DNA of 64,000 bases, from NCBI RefSeq assembly GCF_021033825.1, contig NZ_JAIFXZ010000001.1, forward strand, positions 62,001-126,000, in the 5' to 3' direction. This document shows positions 26,370 to 34,678 of this stretch, one piece after another; the stretch's first letter is position 1; every line of letters starts with the position of its first letter. The notes below the pieces were generated by a model, which worked only from the letters and a program-made list of their open reading frames with translations, was not told where the DNA came from and did not search any database. A program made the translations under genes and the position numbers. The DNA is from Dietzia aurantiaca. GTDB taxonomy: Bacteria > Actinomycetota > Actinomycetes > Mycobacteriales > Mycobacteriaceae.

Positions 26370-27266
26370 TCAGCTCCCCGCGGACTCGCGGATGCTGGTG
26401 ATGATGGCACTGAAGTCCTTGCCGCCGTTGTCCTGCGCGAACTCGTCGTACAGGGCTGCCGCCGCCGCGCCGAGCGGAGCGACCGTTCCCGTGCTCTCCA
26501 GAGCCGCGAGAGCGAGCCCCAGATCCTTGTTCATCAGGGCCGTGGCGAAGCCGGGTGTGAAGTCGTTGTTGGCCGGAGAGGTGGGCACCGGTCCGGGAAC
26601 CGGGCAGTTGGTGTGCAGCGCCCAGCTGTTGCCGGTGGCCCCGGTGACGACGTCGAACAGCGCCTGGTGCTCCAGCCCGAGCCGCTCGGCGAGGACGAAC
26701 GCCTCACCGATCGCGATCTGGTGGACCGCGAGAACCATATTGTTACAGACCTTCGCCGCCTGACCGGCACCGGCGGCACCGCAGTGGATGACCTTGCCGG
26801 CCATGGGCTCGAGAATCGGCTGCGCCGCGGCGAAGGCCTCGTCCTCGCCACCGACCATGAAGGCCAGGGTCCCCGCGGTGGCGCCCTTGACACCGCCGGA
26901 GACCGGGGCGTCCACCTGCAGCATGCCGGCGGCGACGGCCGTGGAATGCACCGCACGCGCGTCGTCGACCGAGATCGTCGAGGAGTCGATGAACAACGTC
27001 CCCTTCCCGGCCTTGGGCAGTACCTCCTCGTAGGTCGAGGTGACCAACGCGCCGTTGGGCAGCATCGTGATGACCACCGACGCCCCCTCGACGGCCTCGG
27101 CCGGCGAGGCGCACACGGTCACACCCGCGTCCCGCGCGGCGTTCTGGGCGGCCTCGACCGGGTCGAAGCCGCGGACCTCGTGGCCCGCCCCGACCAGATT
27201 GGCCGCCATGGGCCCACCCATGTTGCCGAGGCCGAGGAACGCCACCGTCTGCGAACCGTTGTTCAT
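26370..27266 (-). CDS. mmsB: 3-Hydroxyisobutyrate dehydrogenase
   Basis: 298-residue beta-hydroxyacid dehydrogenase that oxidises 3-hydroxyisobutyrate to methylmalonate semialdehyde with NAD in valine degradation. The cofactor motif is FLGLGNMGGPMAANL (~10), the substrate-binding signature DAPVSGGVKGATAGTLAFMV (~118-137) and the catalytic lysine is in KVCNNMVLAVHQIAI (~168). The length is standard. It follows the acyl-CoA dehydrogenase by 3 bp. The order mmsA-acad-mmsB is the same as M. tuberculosis Rv0753c-Rv0751c. Confidence 0.93.
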   Translation of the reverse strand: MNNGSQTVAFLGLGNMGGPMAANLVGAGHEVRGFDPVEAAQNAARDAGVTVCASPAEAVEGASVVITMLPNGALVTSTYEEVLPKAGKGTLFIDSSTISVDDARAVHSTAVAAGMLQVDAPVSGGVKGATAGTLAFMVGGEDEAFAAAQPILEPMAGKVIHCGAAGAGQAAKVCNNMVLAVHQIAIGEAFVLAERLGLEHQALFDVVTGATGNSWALHTNCPVPGPVPTSPANNDFTPGFATALMNKDLGLALAALESTGTVAPLGAAAAALYDEFAQDNGGKDFSAIITSIRESAGS

Positions 27267-27269
27267 GTC

Positions 27270-28445
27270 CTACGCTCCCAGTCCGCGTGCGGCGACGGCC
27301 CGGCCGACGACGACACGCATGATCTCATTCGTCCCCTCCAGGATGCGGTGCACCCGGAGATCTCGCACGATCTTCTCGATTCCGTACTCGGCCAGGTACC
27401 CGTAGCCGCCGAACAGCTGCAGCGCCCGGTCGGCGATGTCGAAGCACCGATCGGTCACGAACAGCTTGGCCATCGCGCACAGTTCGACGTGGTCCGGCTC
27501 CTTGGCGTCCAGGGCCGCGGCGGCGCGCCACAACATGAGTCGACTGGCCTCGAGCTCGGTGGCCATCTCGGCCAGGGTGAACCGGATGGTCGGCTCGTCG
27601 ATGAGCGCACCACCGAACGCCTCGCGATCGCGCAGATGGGCAACCGCCTGCGCGTACGCCTGCTGGGCGCCGCCCAGCGAACACGCCGCGATGTTGATGC
27701 GGCCGCCGTTGAGTCCCCGCATGGCGATGGTGAAGCCGAGGCCCTCGCCACCGGTGTCCGCTCCGCCGATGAGGTTGGCGGCCGGCACGCGGACGCCCTC
27801 CATGATCACCTGAGCGGTGGGCTGTGCGTTCCAGCCCATCTTCTGCTCGTCCGGGCCGAAACTCAGCCCCTCGGAATCGGCCGGGACGATGAACGTCGAG
27901 ATGCCCTTCGCGCCGGGATCGCCGGTGCGGGCCATCACGACGTACACGTCCGACTGTCCGCCACCGGAGATGAACTGCTTTGTGCCGGTGAGCACGTACT
28001 CGGCGTTCGGGCCGTCGCCCTCCCGGACCGCCCTGGTCCGCAGCGCCGCCGCATCCGAACCCGCGCCCGGCTCCGTGAGGCAGTAGCTCGCGAAGAGCTC
28101 CATCGAGGCCAGCTTCGGGATCCACTGCCGCCGCTGCTCGTCGGTGCCGAACTCGTCGATCATCCACACGCACATGTTGTGGATCGACAGGTACGCCGCC
28201 ACCGACGGGCAGCCGCGGGCGAGCTGCTCGAAGATGCGCACGCCGTCCAGACGACGCATCCCGCTGCCCCCGACGTCCTCGGAGACATAGATCGCGCCCA
28301 TGCCCATCCCGGCCGCCTCGCGGAGGACGTCCTTAGGGAAATGATGGGTCGCGTCCCACTCCTGTGCCCGGGGCGCGATCCGCTTCTCGGAGAAGTCACG
28401 GGCCGCGTCGACGATGACCTTGTCGTCGTCATCAAGGGTGAACAT
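27270..28445 (-). CDS. Acyl-CoA dehydrogenase, isobutyryl-CoA dehydrogenase type
   Basis: 391-residue acyl-CoA dehydrogenase expected to convert isobutyryl-CoA to methacrylyl-CoA in valine breakdown. It has the FAD-binding middle domain (ASYCLTEPGAGSDAAALRTR), the substrate-side region (TGTKQFISGGGQSDVYVVMA) and the C-terminal catalytic stretch RILEGTNEIMRVVVGRAVAA with the active-site Glu. FGGYGYLAEYGIEKIVRDLR is the usual approach to that site. It is the counterpart of FadE9 (Rv0752c) by order. The start is ATG at 28445, 28 bp after the mmsA stop. Confidence 0.92.
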   Translation of the reverse strand: MFTLDDDDKVIVDAARDFSEKRIAPRAQEWDATHHFPKDVLREAAGMGMGAIYVSEDVGGSGMRRLDGVRIFEQLARGCPSVAAYLSIHNMCVWMIDEFGTDEQRRQWIPKLASMELFASYCLTEPGAGSDAAALRTRAVREGDGPNAEYVLTGTKQFISGGGQSDVYVVMARTGDPGAKGISTFIVPADSEGLSFGPDEQKMGWNAQPTAQVIMEGVRVPAANLIGGADTGGEGLGFTIAMRGLNGGRINIAACSLGGAQQAYAQAVAHLRDREAFGGALIDEPTIRFTLAEMATELEASRLMLWRAAAALDAKEPDHVELCAMAKLFVTDRCFDIADRALQLFGGYGYLAEYGIEKIVRDLRVHRILEGTNEIMRVVVGRAVAARGLGA

Positions 28446-28473
28446 CACTGTTCCTCTCCTACGGTGACCGACG

Positions 28474-30000
28474 TCAGTCCATCGTCGGGATGACGAACTC
28501 GGCACCGTCCTTGATGCCCGAGGGCCAGCGCTGCGTGACCGTCTTGACCTTGGAGTAGAACTTGATCGACTCCGGGCCGTGCTGGTTGAGGTCGCCGAAT
28601 CCGGACTTCTTCCAGCCGCCGAACGTGTGGTAGGCGATCGGGACCGGGATCGGCACGTTGACGCCGACCATGCCGACCTCGACGCGGGAGACGAACTCGC
28701 GGGCGGCATCGCCGTCGCGGGTGAAGATGGCCACGCCGTTCCCGTACTCGTGCTCGTTCGGCAGACGCAGGGCGTCCTCGAAGCTCTCGGCGTGGACGAT
28801 CGTGAGGACGGGCCCGAAGATCTCGTCGGTGTAGACGCTCATGTCGGTGGTGACGTTGTCCATCAGCGTGGGGCCGACGTAGTAACCGCCCGAGATGTCC
28901 TCGCCGTTGAACTCGTCGGTGTACGCACCGACGCCGCGGCCGTCGACGAGGATCTTCGCCCCGGCCTTCTCGCCCTGGTCGATGTAGTCGAGCACCCGGG
29001 CCTTGGACTCGGGCGTGACCAGCGGGCCGTAGTCCGACTGCGGGTCGTGGCTGTGGCCGACCTTGAGCTCCTTGACCTTCGGCAGCAGCTTCTCGAGCAG
29101 CTTCTCAGCGGTGCCCTCGCCGACCGGGACGGCAACCGAGATGGCCATGCAGCGCTCACCGGCCGAGCCGAAACCGGCACCGACCAGGGCGTCCGCGACC
29201 TGGTCGAAGTCCGCGTCCGGCATGATGATCGCGTGGTTCTTGGCGCCACCGAAGCACTGCGCGCGCTTGCCGGTGCGGGCCGCGTTCTCGTAGATGTACT
29301 GCGCGATCGGGGTGGAGCCGACAAAGCCGACGGCCTTGATCGTGTCGTTGTTCAGAATGGCGTCGACGGCCTCCTTGTCACCGTGCACGACCTGGAACAC
29401 GCCGTCCGGCAGACCGGCCTCGGTGAACAGCTCGGCCAGGCGCACCGGCACGGACGGGTCGCGCTCGGAGGGCTTGAGCACGAACGCGTTACCGCACGCC
29501 AGCGCCGGGCCGGCCTTCCACAGCGGGATCATGGCGGGGAAGTTGAACGGGGTGATGCCGGCGACCACGCCGAGCGGCTGGCGCATCGAGTAGACGTCGA
29601 CGCCCGTGCCGGCGTTCTCGGTGTACTCGCCCTTGAGCAGGTGCGGGATGCCGATGGAGAACTCGATGACCTCGAGGCCGCGCTGGACGTCGCCCCGGGC
29701 GTCCGGGGTGGTCTTGCCGTGCTCGATCGCGAGCAGTTCGGCGAGCTCGTCCATGTTCTCGTTGACCAGCGCCACGAAACGCATGAGCACGCGGGCGCGC
29801 TTCTGCGGGTTCATGGCCGCCCACTCCTTCTGGGCGACCGCGGCCTTGGCGATCACGTCGTCGACCTCGGCGGTGGTCGCCAGCGGCACGACCGCCTGTG
29901 CCTCACCGGTGCTCGGGTTGAGCACCTCCTGGCTGCGACCGCCGGTCGCGGCGACGCGCTTTCCGTTGATGTAGTGCTCGACCTGCCTGAGATCCGACAT
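28474..30000 (-). CDS. mmsA: Methylmalonate-semialdehyde dehydrogenase (CoA-acylating)
   Basis: 508-residue aldehyde dehydrogenase that converts methylmalonate semialdehyde to propionyl-CoA and CO2. Motifs are ITPFNFPAMIPLWKAGPALA (~150), GAKNHAIIMPDADFDQVADA (~255), the catalytic cysteine in FGSAGERCMAISVAVPVG (~285) and GWKKSGFGDLNQHG near the end. These are characteristic of the CoA-dependent MmsA branch rather than ordinary aldehyde dehydrogenases. GGAAGGA precedes the ATG at 30000 by 5 nt. It heads the valine operon and is divergent from an acyl-CoA synthetase; a palindrome lies in the shared promoter region. Confidence 0.94.
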   Translation of the reverse strand: MSDLRQVEHYINGKRVAATGGRSQEVLNPSTGEAQAVVPLATTAEVDDVIAKAAVAQKEWAAMNPQKRARVLMRFVALVNENMDELAELLAIEHGKTTPDARGDVQRGLEVIEFSIGIPHLLKGEYTENAGTGVDVYSMRQPLGVVAGITPFNFPAMIPLWKAGPALACGNAFVLKPSERDPSVPVRLAELFTEAGLPDGVFQVVHGDKEAVDAILNNDTIKAVGFVGSTPIAQYIYENAARTGKRAQCFGGAKNHAIIMPDADFDQVADALVGAGFGSAGERCMAISVAVPVGEGTAEKLLEKLLPKVKELKVGHSHDPQSDYGPLVTPESKARVLDYIDQGEKAGAKILVDGRGVGAYTDEFNGEDISGGYYVGPTLMDNVTTDMSVYTDEIFGPVLTIVHAESFEDALRLPNEHEYGNGVAIFTRDGDAAREFVSRVEVGMVGVNVPIPVPIAYHTFGGWKKSGFGDLNQHGPESIKFYSKVKTVTQRWPSGIKDGAEFVIPTMD

Positions 30001-30053
30001 GGACGTCCTTCCTGACGTGTGGGTGGCGACCTCTGGTGGCCGCGCCCGTTCCC

Positions 30054-30067
30054 GTGATGATCATCAC
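30054..30067. promoter_or_regulatory. Perfect 14-bp palindrome upstream of mmsA
   Basis: GTGATGATCATCAC is a perfect palindrome 54 bp before the mmsA start and 137 bp before the divergent synthetase. It is a plausible operator for the operon's regulator. On the mmsA-sense strand it directly follows AGGAGG (30085-30080) and an ATG at 30070, so it may also lie in a translated leader. Confidence 0.45.
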
Positions 30068-30163
30068 CATATACTTGCACCTCCTAGTAATCCAGGGTCG
30101 GGGCCCGGATTGCCCGCACCCCTCCCCTTTCGGGTGTACCGCGGACACACCCCCCGCCCTACT

Positions 30164-30185
30164 GTGAGCTGACTCACTTTACGAT
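30164..30185 (+). promoter_or_regulatory. Candidate -10 and inverted repeat upstream of the acyl-CoA synthetase
   Basis: GTGAG-CTGA-CTCAC at 30164-30177 is a short inverted repeat, and TACGAT at 30180-30185 could be a -10 box 18 nt before the ATG at 30204. AGGAG at 30194-30198 serves as ribosome site. No good -35 box is visible. Confidence 0.3.
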
Positions 30186-30203
30186 TCATCGACAGGAGCA
30201 TCC

Positions 30204-31979
30204 ATGCCGCCGCTCTCCACCGAGGCCACCGAACAGTTCCGCGCCGCCCGCGATTTCCTCCAGGCGAACGCCGAGAACTACGACGCCGCCCGGGCGGGAT
30301 TCGTCTGGCCGGAGCTCGACGAGTGGAACTGGGCGCTGAACTGGTTCGATGTCCAGGCCGAAGGGAACGACGACCCGGCGTTGTGGATCGTCGAGGAGCA
30401 CGACGGCGGCGGCGCACCGACCGAGGCCAAGTACTCGTTCGACGAGATGCGGATCCGGTCCGACCGCACCGCCAACTGGCTCCGCGACCGCGGGGTCGAG
30501 CCGGGCGACCGGATCCTGCTCATGCTCGCCAATCAGGTGGAGCTGTGGGACGTGATGCTCGCCGTGATCAAGCTCGGCGCGGTCGTCATCCCGGCCACGA
30601 CGCTCCTCGCGGAGGGCGACCTGCGGGATCGCATCGCGCGCGGCGGGATCAAGCACGTGATCGCCCGCGCCGAACTCGCCGAGCGATTCGCGTCGATCTC
30701 CGGCGACTACCAGCGCATCTCCGTCGGCGGAGCCGCGCAATCGGACTCCGTCGGCGGAGCCGCGCAATCGGACACCGTCGGCGGAGCCGCTGAAGGCTGG
30801 ACCGACATCGCGGCCGCGATGGACGCCTCGCCGGACTTCCAGCCGAGCCACACCACCCGCGCGGACGACACCCTGCTGCTCTACTTCACCTCGGGCACCA
30901 CCAGTAAGCCCAAGCTTGTCGAGCACACGCACGCCTCGTACCCGGCCGGCCACCTGTCGACCATGTACTGGATCGGTCTGCAGCCGGGCGATGTCCACCT
31001 CAACGTCTCCTCGCCCGGCTGGGCCAAGCACGCCTGGTCCAACGTGTTCGCGCCGTGGATCGCGGGCTCGTGCGTCTTCCTGTACAACTACTCCCGCTTC
31101 GACGCCACCGCGATGATGCGCGAGATGGACCGCTGTGGCGTGACCAGCCTGTGCTGCCCGCCCACCGTGTGGCGCATGCTCATCCAGGCCGACCTGGCGC
31201 AGCTGAAGAACCCGCCGCGCCTGGCCGTCGGAGCCGGCGAGCCCCTGAACCCGGAGGTGATCGGCCGGGTCCGCGACGCCTGGGGGGTGACGATCCGCGA
31301 CGGCTTCGGTCAGACCGAGACGACCGTGCAGATCGCCAACACCCCGGGCCAGCCGATCAAGGACGGCTCGATGGGCCGCCCCTGCCCGGGCTTCGACGTG
31401 GCGCTCGTCGATCCCGCGACCGGCCGGGAGGTCACCGAGGACGGTGCCGAGGGCGAGATCTGCCTGCGTATGGATCCCCGCCCGCTGGGCTTGATGGTCG
31501 GTTACCACGGCGACCCCGAGCGCACCGAGGCCGCGTACGCCGACGGTTTCTACCACACCGGTGACGTGGGCTCGCGGGACTCGGACGGGTACATCACCTA
31601 CGTCGGCCGCACCGACGACGTGTTCAAGTCGTCGGACTACCGGATCTCCCCGTTCGAGCTGGAATCTGTGCTGCTCGAGCACCCGGCGGTCGCGGAGGCG
31701 GCGGTGGTCCCCTCCCCCGATCCGGTCCGGCTGAGCGTGCCCAAGGCCTTCGTCGTCCTCGCCGGAGACTGGGCGCCGGACGAGAACACGGCCCGCGAGA
31801 TCTTCGAGTACTCGCGCACCCATCTGGCGGGCTACAAGCGGATCCGCCGCCTGCAGTTCACGGATCTGCCCAAGACCATCTCGGGCAAGATCCGGCGCGT
31901 GGAGCTGCGCAGGGGCGAGGTCGACAACGGCCCGTCCGTCGACTTCCCCGGCGAGTTCCGCGAGGACGCCCTCCGCTGA
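30204..31979 (+). CDS. Medium-chain acyl-CoA synthetase-like ligase (ACSM group)
   Basis: 591-residue ANL-superfamily ligase. LLYFTSGTTSKPKLVEHTH is the P-loop (~225-245); the stretch TMYWIGLQPGDVHLNVSSPG followed by WAKHAWSNVFAPW is typical of the medium-chain/benzoate-CoA synthetase group. GFGQTETT, the hinge GRTDDVFKSSDYRISPFE and the C-terminal catalytic KTISGKIRRVELR are present. Residues ~173-196 are an unusual tandem repeat of SVGGAAQSD, inserted before the P-loop, probably in a surface loop. The position opposite mmsA suggests activation of a branched short-chain acid such as isobutyrate (inference). Confidence 0.9.
   Translation: MPPLSTEATEQFRAARDFLQANAENYDAARAGFVWPELDEWNWALNWFDVQAEGNDDPALWIVEEHDGGGAPTEAKYSFDEMRIRSDRTANWLRDRGVEPGDRILLMLANQVELWDVMLAVIKLGAVVIPATTLLAEGDLRDRIARGGIKHVIARAELAERFASISGDYQRISVGGAAQSDSVGGAAQSDTVGGAAEGWTDIAAAMDASPDFQPSHTTRADDTLLLYFTSGTTSKPKLVEHTHASYPAGHLSTMYWIGLQPGDVHLNVSSPGWAKHAWSNVFAPWIAGSCVFLYNYSRFDATAMMREMDRCGVTSLCCPPTVWRMLIQADLAQLKNPPRLAVGAGEPLNPEVIGRVRDAWGVTIRDGFGQTETTVQIANTPGQPIKDGSMGRPCPGFDVALVDPATGREVTEDGAEGEICLRMDPRPLGLMVGYHGDPERTEAAYADGFYHTGDVGSRDSDGYITYVGRTDDVFKSSDYRISPFELESVLLEHPAVAEAAVVPSPDPVRLSVPKAFVVLAGDWAPDENTAREIFEYSRTHLAGYKRIRRLQFTDLPKTISGKIRRVELRRGEVDNGPSVDFPGEFREDALR
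30721..30790. repeat. In-frame 27-bp tandem repeat, about 2.6 copies
   Basis: Units start at 30721, 30748 and 30775; the first two differ at only two positions and the third is partial. Each encodes SVGGAAQSD or TVGGAAEG. Because the unit is a multiple of 3, copy changes keep the synthetase frame open. Confidence 0.85.
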
Positions 31980-31995
31980 CACCCGCGCGCGCGGA

Positions 31996-32019
31996 CGCCG
32001 GAACCTGCGGGCACCGGCG
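31996..32019. terminator. Weak hairpin between convergent genes
   Basis: CGCCGG at 31996-32001 pairs with CCGGCG at 32014-32019 across 12 nt, between the synthetase stop (31979) and the SDR stop (32030). It is short, so support is limited. Confidence 0.3.
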
Positions 32020-32029
32020 CGGATGCTCG

Positions 32030-32923
32030 TCAGCGGCGGAGGTGGACGTCGATCTCCTCGGGAGTCCAGGGTGGGCTGTCGTGGAAGTCCCGATAGGCCA
32101 GGAGCTGTGCCTCGGGGGTGGGGAACTTTCCGAGGAAGCCGCCCGAGCCGGCGAACACCCGCCCGGTGATCCCGGCGGACAATCCCGATGCCAGATAGGT
32201 GTAGAGGGGCGCCACGTACCGGGGCCCGGCGGGGTCGAGTGCACCGGCGACGCTGAGCTCGTCGAGCATCCCCCTACGCCCCAGTTCGCGGATCTTCCCC
32301 TCGTAGTCGTCGCCCTCGGACAGCCTGGTGCGCGCGCCGGGGCACACCACGTTGGCCCGTACGCCGTGCTCCGCCAGCTCCGCGGCGATCGCCATGGTCA
32401 ACGACGTCACTGCGCCCTTGCCTGCCGGATACCCCGTCCCCCCGTAGTCGCCCTTCCATGCGAACGAGGACGTGGTGACGATCGTCCCCGCCCCCGCCTC
32501 GACGAAGTGAGGGGCGAACTCGCGACAGGTCGCGAAGACCGTCCCCAGGTGGGCGTCCATGAGATCGGCGAACTCGCTGTGCCCCACGGTGAGGATCGAG
32601 GACCCCGGCGGCTCGGCCACCCCGGCGCAGGCGATCAGTCCCGCCACCACCGAGTCGCCCTCGCGGGCCCGCTCGAGGAGTTCACGCGCCACCTCGGGCA
32701 GATGGGCGGATCCCGCGACACCCGTGATCCGCCCGTCCGAGCGCGCCGCCAACGCCGCGACCTGCCGCTCCAGTGCGGCGTTGTCGCGGGCGTTGAGGAC
32801 GACGTCCGCACCGCGGGACGCGAGGTCCTCGGCCACTGCGGCACCGATGCCGCGGGACGAACCGGTGATCGCGAAGACCTGCCCGTCGAGGCGCAGCCGT
32901 GAACCGTCGGCGGACGGGGTCAT
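32030..32923 (-). CDS. Short-chain dehydrogenase/reductase
   Basis: 297-residue SDR. The cofactor motif is TGSSRGIGAAVAEDL (~20-34), the catalytic Ser is in TIVTTSSFAWKG and Tyr-x3-Lys in GYPAGKGAVTSLTMAIAAEL; VRANVVCPGARTRLSEGDDY is the usual post-catalytic loop. The C-terminal ~45 residues (FLGKFPTPEAQLLAYRDFHD) extend past the SDR core as in multifunctional beta-oxidation-type SDRs. It is the last gene of the CYP51 operon and overlaps the FadD-like gene by ATGA. The substrate may be a hydroxyacyl-CoA or steroid-type alcohol (inference). Confidence 0.87.
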   Translation of the reverse strand: MTPSADGSRLRLDGQVFAITGSSRGIGAAVAEDLASRGADVVLNARDNAALERQVAALAARSDGRITGVAGSAHLPEVARELLERAREGDSVVAGLIACAGVAEPPGSSILTVGHSEFADLMDAHLGTVFATCREFAPHFVEAGAGTIVTTSSFAWKGDYGGTGYPAGKGAVTSLTMAIAAELAEHGVRANVVCPGARTRLSEGDDYEGKIRELGRRGMLDELSVAGALDPAGPRYVAPLYTYLASGLSAGITGRVFAGSGGFLGKFPTPEAQLLAYRDFHDSPPWTPEEIDVHLRR

Positions 32924-34635
32924 GCGGGCGCGCCCTCGACATCGGTCCGGCGGTCCTGATCGGTTCGGTGGTCCTGATCCGTGCCGCGCGCCCGACCGGT
33001 ACGTCGGTCGTGGTCGGGCGCGCGATCGGCGACGAGCGTGCGCGCCCACCCGTAGTCCGTCTTGCTACTCGGATGCCGCTCGACCTTCCCGACGACCCAC
33101 AGAGCCGCCGGGACCTTGAAGCCGGCCAGGCTCCCGCGCAGTGACGCCTCGACCTCGTCGAACCGACCGTCGTGCCCGACGGCCCACTCGATCACCGCGC
33201 CGACACGATGTCCGAAGCGCTCGTCGGGAATGCCCAGCACCACAGCGTCCACGATCCCGTCCACCGCCTTCAGCGCCGCCTCGACCTCCTCGGCGAAGAT
33301 CTTCTCACCGCCGGAGTTGATGACCTGGCTGCCGCGTCCGAGCATGATGATCGTGGCCGGACCGTCATAGCGGCCACGGTCCCCGGTGAACACCCGCATG
33401 GTGCCGGCGACCTCACGGAACGTCTCGGCCGACTTGGCCGGATCCTTGTAATAGCCGCTGGGCTGGTAGCCGGACTTGACGATCCAGCCGATCTCGGTCG
33501 AATCGTCGGGAAGCGGCTCGTCGAAATCGTCGACCAGTTGCAGCGTGGTGCCCCGCGGGATGCGCGGGCCGTGGTCGGTGAAGAGGGAGCCGTCGTCGAG
33601 CTCGGCCTTGGTGACGACCCCCAGGCCGCCGAAACCGCTCTCGGACGAGCCGAACGCATCCATGATCATCAGGTCCGGACGCAATCCGAGCAGGTCGGCC
33701 TTGACCGATGGGGAGAACAACGCGGCACCCGAGGAGATCATGAACATGCTCGAGGTGTCGGCCCCGCTCTCCCTGAGGCGTTCGACGATCGGGCGGACCA
33801 TCGCATCCCCGGCCACGACGGCGACCTGGATCTTCTCGGACTCGATCTCCTCGAGCGCCTCGTCGGCACGGAAGTGCGGAATGTAGTGCATGGTCCCGCC
33901 GGCGAACAGCCCGGTGAAGCTCGGCATGAGGCCCGAGGTGTGGATCAGCGGCAGCAGGATGAGATAGCGCATCGGATCGCCCGCGAGTCCCGACCGCGAC
34001 TGGTGGAACTCGTCCGGAACCGGTTCACCGGTGTGATAGTCAGCGCCACCGCCGAGGCTGCGCCACAGGTCCTCCTGCCGCCACATCACGCCCTTGGGCT
34101 TGCCCGTGGTGCCCCCGGTGAACACCAGGAAGAGGTCGTCGGCGCTGCGCTCGACGTCGGGCCGCTCTGGCGAGGCGGCGGCGAGGAGCGCGCGGGCGTC
34201 CAGGGCCCCGGCCGGGAGGGGCTCCACGCCGGATCCGTCGTCCACGACGATCGTGTGGCGGACGGAGTCCAGCCCCTCGGCCGCGCCGGCGACCGCGGCC
34301 CCGAACTCGCGGTGGAACACCAGCACGCAGGCATCGGAGTAGTCGTAGAGGTAGCGCAACTCGGCGCCCGAGTAGCGGTAGTTGACGCTTATCGGAACCG
34401 CACGGAGCTTGAGGATGCCGAGGATCAGTGCCAGGCAGTCCACGCCGTTGCGGAGGTGGACGGCGACGTGATCACCCGCGCCCACCCCGAGGTCGGCCAG
34501 GACGGAGCACCACCTGTTGGCCTCCTCGTCCAGCCCGGTGTACGTCAGCCGCCGGTCGTTTTCGACCACGGCCAGCCGATCGTCGCCGTACGCATCAGCG
34601 GCATGCTCGAAAAGGTCAGCCAGATTGTGTGCCAT
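32920..34635 (-). CDS. Acyl-CoA synthetase (FadD19/FadD17-like)
   Basis: 571-residue AMP-forming ligase. LFLVFTGGTTGKPKGVMWRQ (~168) is the P-loop form typical of the mycobacterial FadD17/FadD19 group, some of which activate steroid side chains. IPHFRADEALEEIESEKIQV, MDAFGSSESGFGGLG, the hinge GRGSQVINSGGEKIFAEEVE and the C-terminal region HPSSKTDYGWARTLV complete the fold. The catalytic lysine is expected in SSKTDYGW. The last ~30 residues are a polar tail with Asp/Arg/Thr repeats not seen in the family. It sits between the unknown protein and an SDR in the CYP51 operon, suggesting CoA activation of a lipid or isoprenoid acid. Confidence 0.88.
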   Translation of the reverse strand: MAHNLADLFEHAADAYGDDRLAVVENDRRLTYTGLDEEANRWCSVLADLGVGAGDHVAVHLRNGVDCLALILGILKLRAVPISVNYRYSGAELRYLYDYSDACVLVFHREFGAAVAGAAEGLDSVRHTIVVDDGSGVEPLPAGALDARALLAAASPERPDVERSADDLFLVFTGGTTGKPKGVMWRQEDLWRSLGGGADYHTGEPVPDEFHQSRSGLAGDPMRYLILLPLIHTSGLMPSFTGLFAGGTMHYIPHFRADEALEEIESEKIQVAVVAGDAMVRPIVERLRESGADTSSMFMISSGAALFSPSVKADLLGLRPDLMIMDAFGSSESGFGGLGVVTKAELDDGSLFTDHGPRIPRGTTLQLVDDFDEPLPDDSTEIGWIVKSGYQPSGYYKDPAKSAETFREVAGTMRVFTGDRGRYDGPATIIMLGRGSQVINSGGEKIFAEEVEAALKAVDGIVDAVVLGIPDERFGHRVGAVIEWAVGHDGRFDEVEASLRGSLAGFKVPAALWVVGKVERHPSSKTDYGWARTLVADRAPDHDRRTGRARGTDQDHRTDQDRRTDVEGAPA

Positions 34636-34678
34636 GACGGGGCCCTCCGGGATCAGGCGGTTCGGGTGGGATGCGGGG

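Noticed and set aside
26142-28493. 783-codon plus-strand frame over the valine operon
   Set aside because: Opposite strand of mmsB and the acyl-CoA dehydrogenase, both with intact motifs; no ribosome site.
30186-31982. 598-codon minus-strand frame
   Set aside because: Shadow of the acyl-CoA synthetase; composition is His/Arg/Asp-rich and has no recognised domain.
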